From Streptomyces sp. NRRL WC-3618 (GTDB taxonomy: Bacteria; Actinomycetota; Actinomycetes; Streptomycetales; Streptomycetaceae), in contig NZ_LGDW01000470.1 of the NCBI RefSeq assembly GCF_001280005.1, positions 1-39,756 on the forward strand: 39,756 nt of DNA, given 5' to 3'. The notes beneath the pieces are model-generated. The model saw nothing but the letters and a program-made list of their open reading frames with translations. It searched no databases and was not told where the DNA came from. Shown piece by piece: positions 33,941 to 39,756 of the stretch; the stretch's first letter is position 1, and the number at the start of each line of letters is the position of its first letter. The translations under genes were made by a program, and so were the position numbers.

Positions 33941-34876
33941 ATGACCAGCATCGACATCCAGAACCTCACCAAGGAGTACGGCACGACGCGAGCCGTCGAC
34001 CACCTCACCTTCCGTGTCCTGCCCGGCCGCGTCACCGGCTTCCTCGGCCCCAACGGCGCCGGAAAGTCCACCACCATGCGGCTCGTCCTCGGCCTGGACC
34101 GGCCGACCTCCGGCACCGCCACGGTCGGCGGGCGGCCCTACGCCTCGCTCGACGAACCACTGCGCCACGCGGGCGCCCTCCTCGACGCACAGGCCGCGCA
34201 CGGCTCACGCACCGCACGTGACCATCTGCGAGTGCTGGCGATGAGCAACCGCATTCCGGAGCGCCGGGTGGACGAGGTCCTGGAGGAGACAGGGCTCGCG
34301 TCCGCCGTGAAGCAGCGCGTGAAGACGTACTCCCTGGGCATGCGCCAACGCCTGGGCATCGCGGCGGCCCTCCTCGGCGACCCGCCCGTGCTGCTGCTTG
34401 ACGAGCCCTCCAACGGCCTCGACCCCGAAGGCATCATCTGGATCCGGGAGTTGCTGCGCCGCCTGGCAGGGGAGGGCCGTACGGTCCTGGTCTCGAGCCA
34501 CCTCATGAACGAGACCGCTTCCTTCGCCGACCACCTGGTGGTCCTGGGCCGCGGACGCCTTCTCGCCGACACCCCTCTGCGGGAGTTCATCCACGCGCGC
34601 GTACAGCCCCGTGTACGGGTACGTACGAGCAGGGGCGCCGCACTCAAGGAGGCCCTCGCGCGCCACGGATACGAAACCGTCGAGCACGCGGACGGGCACT
34701 TGACCGTGCACCACGCGCGAGTGGACGACATCGGGCGACTGGCGTCGAACGCCGACGCGCCGGTCCTCGAACTGACCGCGGAGGAAGGCACGCTGGAGCA
34801 GGCCTACCTCGATCTGACGACGTCCGAAGCCGAGTTCACCGCTCAGCGGTCCCCGACGCGGGCTCAGGAGGCCTGA
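33941..34876 (+). CDS. ABC transporter ATP-binding protein
   Basis: This 311-residue ATPase has Walker A GPNGAGKST (about 36-44), the signature TYSLGMRQRLGIA (about 130-142), Walker B VLLLDEPSNGLDPEG (about 149-163) and the switch His in VLVSSHLMNE. The tail after 210 is longer than a plain ATPase and resembles DUF4162-type extensions of antibiotic or bacitracin-type exporters. The permease gene starts 2 bp after its stop. It is divergent from a histidine kinase, so it is probably induced by that system. Substrate unknown. Confidence 0.92.
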   Translation: MTSIDIQNLTKEYGTTRAVDHLTFRVLPGRVTGFLGPNGAGKSTTMRLVLGLDRPTSGTATVGGRPYASLDEPLRHAGALLDAQAAHGSRTARDHLRVLAMSNRIPERRVDEVLEETGLASAVKQRVKTYSLGMRQRLGIAAALLGDPPVLLLDEPSNGLDPEGIIWIRELLRRLAGEGRTVLVSSHLMNETASFADHLVVLGRGRLLADTPLREFIHARVQPRVRVRTSRGAALKEALARHGYETVEHADGHLTVHHARVDDIGRLASNADAPVLELTAEEGTLEQAYLDLTTSEAEFTAQRSPTRAQEA

Positions 34877-34878
34877 CC

Positions 34879-35604
34879 ATGCCGTTCGCACCCGTTCTGC
34901 GCTCCGAGTGGCTGAAGATCCGTACGCTCCGCTCACTCTGCGGCGCGCTGCTGGCGGTGTTCGCCGTCTCCACGGCGTTTTCCGCGCTCGCCGGGACCTC
35001 CAGTTCGTCCGACCCGGAGTTCGACCCGCTGTTCACGGCGTTCCTCGGAGTCGGGCCCGGCCAGATCGCGGCCATCGCCTTCGGCGCGACAGCCGTCTCG
35101 TCCGAGTTCCACGGCGGGGGACTGCGGCTCTCCTTGGCCGCGGTGCCACAGCGCGGACGGTGGTACGCGGCCAAGATCGCGGCCATCGGCGTACCGGCCC
35201 TGCTGGTGGGGCTGGTCACCGGCTCCGCTTCACTGGCCGCCGCGAGGGCGGGCCTGGGCGACGCGGCGGACGGACTCACAGTGGGCGAACAGGCGCGTGG
35301 TGTCGTCGGCTGCGGCATCTACCTCACACTGCTGGCGCTGCTCGCGGCCGGACTCACCGCCCTGTTGCGCAGCGGCGTGGCGACGCTGAGCGTCCTGATC
35401 CCGTTCATCCTCATCATCTCTTTCGTGATCGGCGACGCGGCAGGTGGGCTGACCGACTTCCTGCCCGACCGGGCGGGCCAGCTGATCCTGCACGAGACGT
35501 CCGACAGCGCCCTCGGCCCCTGGAGCGGTCTCGGGGTGACCGCGCTCTGGACGGCGGCCGCGCTGCTCGCGGGGGCGTGGAGCGTGCGGCGCCGGGACGC
35601 GTGA
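34879..35604 (+). CDS. ABC transporter permease
   Basis: This 241-residue membrane protein starts MPFAPVLRSEWLKIRTLRS, typical of ABC-2-like permeases of this class. Six hydrophobic segments are visible, including LLAVFAVSTAFSALAG, GPGQIAAIAFGATAVS, IGVPALLVGLVTGSASLAAA, IYLTLLALLAAGLTALL and TLSVLIPFILIISFVIG. It pairs with the ATPase encoded 2 bp upstream to form an exporter. It is convergent with the reductase gene and shares the hairpin at its 3' end. Confidence 0.88.
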   Translation: MPFAPVLRSEWLKIRTLRSLCGALLAVFAVSTAFSALAGTSSSSDPEFDPLFTAFLGVGPGQIAAIAFGATAVSSEFHGGGLRLSLAAVPQRGRWYAAKIAAIGVPALLVGLVTGSASLAAARAGLGDAADGLTVGEQARGVVGCGIYLTLLALLAAGLTALLRSGVATLSVLIPFILIISFVIGDAAGGLTDFLPDRAGQLILHETSDSALGPWSGLGVTALWTAAALLAGAWSVRRRDA

Positions 35605-35616
35605 CGGACGGACGGT

Positions 35617-35666
35617 GCCGTCGTCACCGCGTACCGTGCACGAGCTCGTCAGGCGGTGACGACGGC
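35617..35666. terminator. Shared hairpin terminator between convergent genes
   Basis: Perfect 14-bp arms GCCGTCGTCACCGC (35617-35630) and complement (35653-35666) enclose 22 bases. The right arm lies inside the last codons of the leftward reductase gene and the left arm just after the permease stop, so it can serve both transcripts. Confidence 0.75.
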
Positions 35667-36296
35667 CAGGTTGAAGTCGACCGGGCCGAGCACCCCGTAG
35701 AGCCGCAACCACAACGCCATCAGGGCTTCGGTGGCGCGGGCGCTCGAGAGGTCGCCGAGGTCGGTGATCTGCTCGGGTGCCCAGCCGAAGGACCGCAGGA
35801 GCGCGGTGGTTTCGGCTTTGGCGTCGGCGTCGTCGCCGCTGACGAAGACGTTGTGCAGGCCGGGGACGCGGGCGGGCTCCACCATGATGGCGTTGTTCAT
35901 GGTGTTGAGGGTCTTGACGACGCGGGCGTCCGGAAAGGCCTTCTGCAACTGCTCGGCGATGCTGTGGCCGTCCGGGGTGACGACCTTGGGCGGAAACCCC
36001 TCGGAGAAGTCCAGGGCGTTGGACACGTCGACGATGGTCTTCCCGCGCAGGTTCTCCGCCCCGGCGGACTCCAGCACGGCCAGGGAGACCAGCCCGCCGG
36101 TCGCGTTCACGACGAGCTCGGCGCGGGCGCAGGCATCGGCGAAGGTCCCGTGGGCGCCGCCGGTCTCGGAGGCCCACTCCTTGGCGCCGGCGTTGTCCGC
36201 CGTGCGGGAACCCATCGTGACCTCGTGGCCGAGGGAGACGAGCTTGCCCGCGAGCCGTCGGCCGACCTCGCCGGTCCCCAGTACTGCGATCCTCAT
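35649..36296 (-). CDS. F420-dependent NADP reductase-like (NADPH:F420 oxidoreductase family)
   Basis: This 215-residue protein starts MRIAVLGTGEVGRRLAGKLVSLGHEVTMGSR with the Rossmann motif GTGEVGRRLA (about 7-16). Other family segments are VVNATGG, IVDVSNALDFSEGFPP (about 98-113), ARVVKTLNTMNNAIMVEPARV and FVSGDDADAKAETTALLRSFGW. This is the NADP_oxidoreductase_F420 family, used for hydride transfer between NADPH and F420 or flavins; some members act on other substrates. ATG 36296 is chosen because the family motif begins there and TGAGGAC precedes it; an ATG four codons upstream is possible. Confidence 0.88.
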   Translation of the reverse strand: MRIAVLGTGEVGRRLAGKLVSLGHEVTMGSRTADNAGAKEWASETGGAHGTFADACARAELVVNATGGLVSLAVLESAGAENLRGKTIVDVSNALDFSEGFPPKVVTPDGHSIAEQLQKAFPDARVVKTLNTMNNAIMVEPARVPGLHNVFVSGDDADAKAETTALLRSFGWAPEQITDLGDLSSARATEALMALWLRLYGVLGPVDFNLAVVTA

Positions 36297-36462
36297 GTGC
36301 GTCCTCATATCGGTTCGTTGCGAATCCCCGCCCGGCAGCGGACGTTGGCGTAACGCGACCCTAGGCAGACGCTCACCTGAACCCGAGGTTCCGCCGCGCC
36401 CGACACCTCCCTGTGCCCGAGGGGTCGCAGTACACCCGGACCACGTCACGAGTTCGACGCCA

Positions 36463-36478
36463 TTCGAAGCGCTTCGAA
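36463..36478. promoter_or_regulatory. LacI-type palindromic operator upstream of GH12 gene
   Basis: TTCGAAGCGCTTCGAA is a perfect 16-bp palindrome centred on GC|GC. The core AAGCGCTT is typical of LacI-family operators that control polysaccharide-degrading genes in actinobacteria, such as CelR or CebR, whose sites are GAGCGCTC-centred palindromes. A second AAGCGCTT (36565-36572) lies about 100 bp further on. Confidence 0.6.
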
Positions 36479-36564
36479 GAGGATGTTCACAAGTGAAAGA
36501 AATGTGTCTTCCTGTGCAGAGTATTGCTGTTCAGATTCCCCCTCATTACTGTCCCCGCAGACGC

Positions 36565-36572
36565 AAGCGCTT
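36565..36572. promoter_or_regulatory. Second LacI-type half-conserved site
   Basis: AAGCGCTT, flanked by GC on the left and CG on the right, repeats the core of the palindrome at 36463-36478. Only the central 8 bp are symmetric. Two spaced sites would allow cooperative or looped binding of one repressor. Confidence 0.4.
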
Positions 36573-36808
36573 CGACACTTCGCACCTGCGTCTGGCTAGC
36601 CGGTGCTTGAAAGCAAAGGGGACCGAGCACCGTTCCCGGACTTCCTGAGCGTGCCACCTCGACGACACGAGCCACCCACCATCGCGAGCAGCACCGCAGG
36701 CGAACGGAGCGAAGGTGTCAACACGTCAGCGCGATATCTCGCTGCGCCAGAGTCCGCCACCAGACCCGGGGGGCCCGGAACAACCCATCGCCGTCCTTGG
36801 AGGGACAC

Positions 36809-37573
36809 ATGAGATGGCAAGCCCGTAAATCCACCCGCAGCAAGTCGGCCGGGTTCGGCCGGCTGGCCCTGATCGTCGCCGTGATCGCCGGGTTCCTGAG
36901 CTTCGCGTCTCCGGCGCAGGCCCAGGTGTACTCCACCTGCGACCGGTGGGGTCAGTACACCCAGGGCACCTGGTCGATCTACAACAACGTCTGGGGCGCA
37001 AACCCCGGCCCGCAGTGTCTGACCGTCAACAGCATCAATTCCTGGTACGTCGATGCCAACCACTCCGGCGGCGGGATCAAGACCTACCCGAACACCTCGG
37101 TCCGGCCCCAGACGCCGCTGTCGCAGTTGAACTCGGCGGGCTTCTGGTACGACACGTCGTCGGCTCCCGTCGCCGGCGGTGACCACTGGAACTGGACGAG
37201 CGACATCTGGTCGGCCGGCAACCAGGACGAGATCATGGTCTTCACCCGTTGGTCCGGGACGGCAGGCGGCTGGGGAAGGCAGATCGCGTCCAACGTGACC
37301 ATCGGCGGCGTCCTGTACGCGTCGGTCTGGCAGGTCGACCCCGGCTGGAACGTCCTGCAGCTCATCCCCGCCCAGCAGACCAACACCGGCGCCGTCGACG
37401 CCTCGGCGGTCTGGCGATGGGCCGCGTCGCAGAACCTCCTGCGCAACACCACCTTCGACACGATGCAGTTCGGCCTCGAGATCACCTCGACCAGCGGCGT
37501 GCAGAAGCGGTACTCACTCAACGCCTACAGCGCCTGGTGGAACAACACCTCCGGCGGCGGATCAAGCATCTAG
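36809..37573 (+). CDS. Secreted GH12 endoglucanase
   Basis: This 254-residue protein has a Sec-type signal peptide: charged start RWQARKSTRSKS, hydrophobic LALIVAVIAGFLSFA, and a cleavage site after PAQA (about 38). The mature part has the GH12 jelly-roll landmarks CDRWGQYTQGTWSIYNNVWG (about 44-63) and the two catalytic glutamates, Glu141 (NQDEIMVF) and Glu224 (FGLEITSTSG). Cys44 and Cys70 probably form the disulfide. It cuts cellulose or xyloglucan chains internally with retention of configuration. It ends after NNTSGGGSSI, the start of a linker in related enzymes that carry a cellulose-binding module, so the module may have been lost. ATG 36809 has GGAGGG upstream. Confidence 0.88.
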   Translation: MRWQARKSTRSKSAGFGRLALIVAVIAGFLSFASPAQAQVYSTCDRWGQYTQGTWSIYNNVWGANPGPQCLTVNSINSWYVDANHSGGGIKTYPNTSVRPQTPLSQLNSAGFWYDTSSAPVAGGDHWNWTSDIWSAGNQDEIMVFTRWSGTAGGWGRQIASNVTIGGVLYASVWQVDPGWNVLQLIPAQQTNTGAVDASAVWRWAASQNLLRNTTFDTMQFGLEITSTSGVQKRYSLNAYSAWWNNTSGGGSSI

Positions 37574-37708
37574 CCGCAATCCGCTCCGCATACCTTGTCG
37601 CCGGGCCTCGGACGACATATTCCGGCGGGAAGGTTTGCGGAGTCTTTCGAGTTTGGCACCGTTTATTTTGGTGGCAGCACGACGAACGAGACTGCCACAG
37701 TGATCCGT

Positions 37709-38086
37709 ATGGAAGTCCCTCCTGACACGGTGCTCATCTTTGATCGCGACGAGGACCTGCTTGTCTTCGAATCCTTCGTCCACGCGACGAACTGGATTGA
37801 GGCGATCGACGTGGATGAAGGGGAGTACACAGCGGGGTACACACCGGACGGTGGCGTGTTGACGCTGGCTGCCCCCGAGGGCCCGGAAGGACCGGTCGTT
37901 CTGACCAGGACCGGCAGCGTGGACCTGGGTGATCTGGAGCAGAGAGTGGCCCGCTACTGGCGCCGCCACCAGGCAGGTCAGCCCTCGCGCGAACCGCTGC
38001 AGACAGCGCGGTTCCTGATCGAGAGGGACAACAGGCCACGCAGGGGATGGCTGGGTCGGGTCACTGATCGGCTCAGGTGGTCGTAG
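37709..38086 (+). CDS. Conserved unknown protein
   Basis: This 125-residue protein begins MEVPPDTVLIFDRDEDLLVF and continues HATNWIEAIDVDEGEYTAGYTPDGGVLTLAAP. It is acidic in the first half and Arg-rich at the end (RRGWLGRVTDRLRW). The layout resembles small Streptomyces proteins of unknown function. No catalytic motif or membrane segment is visible. ATG 37709 is chosen; GTG 37700, three codons upstream, is possible. It stands alone downstream of the cellulase gene (135 bp gap) and is convergent with the VOC gene. Confidence 0.55.
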   Translation: MEVPPDTVLIFDRDEDLLVFESFVHATNWIEAIDVDEGEYTAGYTPDGGVLTLAAPEGPEGPVVLTRTGSVDLGDLEQRVARYWRRHQAGQPSREPLQTARFLIERDNRPRRGWLGRVTDRLRWS

Positions 38087-38114
38087 TCGTATGGGACGCG
38101 TCTGGGTCGGACAA

Positions 38115-38148
38115 CGGCAGGCGCGACAGTGATCGTGCGCGCCTGCCG
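38115..38148. terminator. Hairpin between convergent genes
   Basis: Perfect 11-bp arms CGGCAGGCGCG (38115-38125) and complement (38138-38148) enclose 12 bases, 28 bp past the stop of the unknown gene and 12 bp past the stop of the leftward VOC gene. It probably ends both transcripts. Confidence 0.75.
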
Positions 38149-38160
38149 CATTGTGGCCTT

Positions 38161-38526
38161 TCAGCCCCGCGGTGCCACGCGGATACGGTTCCCGTCAGGA
38201 TCGGCTGCCAGGAAGGTCAGCCCGAACCCCAGGTCGCGAGGCTCGTGAAGGATCGTGACGCCCTTGGACTGCCACTGCTTGAAGATCGCGTTGGTCTCGT
38301 CGGGTCCACCGTCGATGGCCAGGCAAACCTCACTGGTACGCGGGACATCCGGTGACAGATCCTCGGACTGGCCAGACCACAGACCGAGGTCAGCACCCGG
38401 CCCCAGGTCGAAGGTGATGTATCCCGAAGTCTCGAACGACGGCCTCATGTCGAGGAGGTCGCCGTAGAAACGAGCTGCGGCGGGAGCGTCGCTCACATAG
38501 ACGATGGACACGACGGATGTGGTCAT
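38161..38526 (-). CDS. VOC-family (glyoxalase/bleomycin-resistance-like) protein
   Basis: This 121-residue protein has the two beta-alpha-beta-beta-beta halves of the VOC fold: VVSIVYVSDAPAAARFYGDLLDMRPSF (about 4-30) and EVCLAIDGGPDETNAIFKQWQSKGVTI, ending with LTFLAADPDGNRIRVAP. Proteins like this bind or modify small molecules, sometimes with a metal; the substrate is unknown. ATG 38526 has GAAGGAA upstream. It is divergent from a WYL regulator (100 bp gap), a common pairing in which the regulator controls the VOC gene. Confidence 0.88.
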   Translation of the reverse strand: MTTSVVSIVYVSDAPAAARFYGDLLDMRPSFETSGYITFDLGPGADLGLWSGQSEDLSPDVPRTSEVCLAIDGGPDETNAIFKQWQSKGVTILHEPRDLGFGLTFLAADPDGNRIRVAPRG

Positions 38527-38626
38527 GGTTGTTCCTTCTCGCAGGTCGTGGATCGTGGGTACGTATCCACCAGCCTGACCGGGATATGCGCCGCATCGTG
38601 TCGCGATTCCTGAAAACCTTGGTTGT

Positions 38627-39595
38627 GTGACCCCAGACCGCTTCTTCTCCCTGATGCTGCTCCTCGCATCAAGGGATCCCGTGACCACACAGGAACTTGC
38701 CTCGGCGCTCGGGGTGTCCCTTCGAACCATCACCCGGGACCTGAACTGGCTCCGCGACGCCGGTCTGCCGGTGACCGCCCAACGGGGCCGCCTCGGAGGC
38801 GTGACCATGCTGCCCGGATCCGGGCTCGACCTCACGCGACTCACGCCGGGCGAGCGTGATCATCTGTCGCTCACCGGGCTGGACGAGAAGCAACGTGTGG
38901 AGCTCGACGCATCCGTCGAAAGCCGGCGCGCACTCTCCAAGATCGGCGCTGCACAGTCACGTCGCGCCCATGAGCTCCTGCCGCTCACCGACGTGGTGCA
39001 CGTGGACAGCCGCCCCTGGCTCCAGGCACATACGACCGGCACGACTCCGGCTTCGCTGATCGGCCCACTACGGCGAGGTCGCCGACTGCGGATCGAGTAC
39101 GACAGCCCACGCGAGCCACGCCCACGCGACCTGGTCGTGGATCCCTACGGGCTGCTCGCCAAGGCCGGCATCTGGTACCTCGTCGCCGACTGCGCCCGAG
39201 AGCCACGGATGTACCGACTCGAACGGATCACGACGTGGAAAGAAGTCGACCAGCCACGACGGATCCGCGAGAACCAGACCCTGGCGACCGTCGCCGCAGC
39301 GCTCGTTGACCAGTGGAACCACAACCATGCGATAGAGGTCAGCGCCACCATCGACCAGACCCAGATCGAGCGAGCGCGACGGATCTTTGGCCAACGACTA
39401 GTCCGGGACGACAACGATGAGGAATCCGCCACCGGCCACAAGGTGACGATCCGCTTCCTGCACCTGGAGGACGTACGAACGCTACTGCCGTTCGGGAGCA
39501 CCATCGCTGTGCACGGCCCCACCGAAGCCAGGGCTCACCTCCGCGACCTCGCCACCAGCCTTGCCCACCACTATGCGCCGCCACCAACGCCCTGA
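38627..39595 (+). CDS. WYL-domain transcriptional regulator (YafY-like)
   Basis: This 322-residue protein has an N-terminal helix-turn-helix (FFSLMLLLASRDPVTTQELASALGVSLRTITRDLNWLRDAGLPV, about 6-49) and a WYL domain (RRGRRLRIEYDSPRE, then DLVVDPYGLLAKAGIWYLVADCAREPRMYRLERIT, about 145-205) followed by a WCX-like end (about 230-320). The WYL core GIWYLVA and the RLERI motif are intact. Such regulators sense ligands or nucleic acids and control adjacent genes. GTG 38627 is chosen as start. It is divergent from the VOC gene, its probable target. Confidence 0.9.
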   Translation: MTPDRFFSLMLLLASRDPVTTQELASALGVSLRTITRDLNWLRDAGLPVTAQRGRLGGVTMLPGSGLDLTRLTPGERDHLSLTGLDEKQRVELDASVESRRALSKIGAAQSRRAHELLPLTDVVHVDSRPWLQAHTTGTTPASLIGPLRRGRRLRIEYDSPREPRPRDLVVDPYGLLAKAGIWYLVADCAREPRMYRLERITTWKEVDQPRRIRENQTLATVAAALVDQWNHNHAIEVSATIDQTQIERARRIFGQRLVRDDNDEESATGHKVTIRFLHLEDVRTLLPFGSTIAVHGPTEARAHLRDLATSLAHHYAPPPTP

Positions 39596-39756
39596 CCCGC
39601 AGCATCTATTGCTGTGACCGCATAGGTTCGGCGGGTGCACACTTGGAGCGGTTGGGTCAATGCCGTTGCTTGAGAGGTGCACGTAGTTCCTCTCCAGGCG
39701 CGGTGACCGTCCGGGTGCTGGTTCGTTGACACGACATGCATCCATGGATCGGGTTA
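39596..39756. other. Right window edge
   Basis: 160 bp after the WYL gene. No gene, strong hairpin or repeat is supported here. Confidence 0.4.

Larger units (their letters stand above)
36297..36808. other. Intergenic region upstream of GH12 gene
   Basis: About 510 bp between the leftward reductase and the rightward cellulase gene. Its first part is GC-rich leader sequence of the reductase. From 36460 it becomes AT-richer and holds the palindrome at 36463-36478 and the shorter one at 36565-36572. No gene is supported. Confidence 0.6.

Overview
The window is high-GC actinobacterial DNA, almost certainly from a Streptomyces chromosome. The genes have strong GC3 bias, GTG/TTG starts and GGAGG-type ribosome sites. 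The right part carries typical Streptomyces genes: sbcDC, an Lrp regulator beside a rhodanese, Imm21, a DUF885 peptidase, PhoD, a SigJ-type sigma factor, GntR/ROK regulators and a GH12 cellulase. Everything here was read by eye; no searches were run.

Left part (about 1-14750): accessory and heavily eroded. A leftward run of genes (about 4287 to 188) encodes a haem-oxygenase-fold protein split by a frameshift, an EamA exporter, a nitroreductase, a small cysteine-rich protein, the last 50 codons of a LanB/SpaB_C-type protein, and a LanC-like cyclase. This looks like the remains of a RiPP-like cluster. A CGNR zinc-finger regulator faces away from it. Next come an APC permease relic and a DUF91/DUF5655 gene relic, both missing their 5' ends at one junction near 6350. 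The DUF5655 relic is split by a roughly 5.3-kb insertion (about 6418-11704). That insertion carries two translationally coupled tyrosine recombinases, arranged like TnpA/TnpB of the Tn554 family, and one cargo gene. The cargo protein ends in a HEPN-type RNRIVH motif. After the insertion come the 3' part of the DUF5655 gene (frameshifted), a truncated type I R-M methyltransferase gene, and an AT-richer tyrosine integrase that stops 28 bp before sbcD.

Right part (14776-39756): mostly intact genes. sbcD and sbcC form the SbcCD nuclease operon; sbcD starts with TTG directly beside the integrase. An Lrp regulator and a rhodanese are divergent. An ATP-grasp gene is interrupted by a clean 210-bp MITE with CTAG target duplication. 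Then follow Imm21, a DUF885 peptidase, an ACT-GNAT protein, a Tat-exported PhoD phosphatase, a decayed EamA pseudogene, an alpha/beta hydrolase, a SigJ-type sigma factor, a GntR regulator with a DasR-like operator over its promoter, a ROK regulator, a two-component system divergent from an ABC exporter pair, an F420-dependent reductase-like protein, a secreted GH12 endoglucanase with LacI-type palindromes upstream, a small unknown protein, a VOC protein and a divergent WYL regulator.

Most promising for novelty: the Tn554-like element with a HEPN cargo gene, the possible attachment site at the 5' end of sbcD, and the MITE inside the ATP-grasp gene. No rRNA, tRNA or CRISPR array was recognised.
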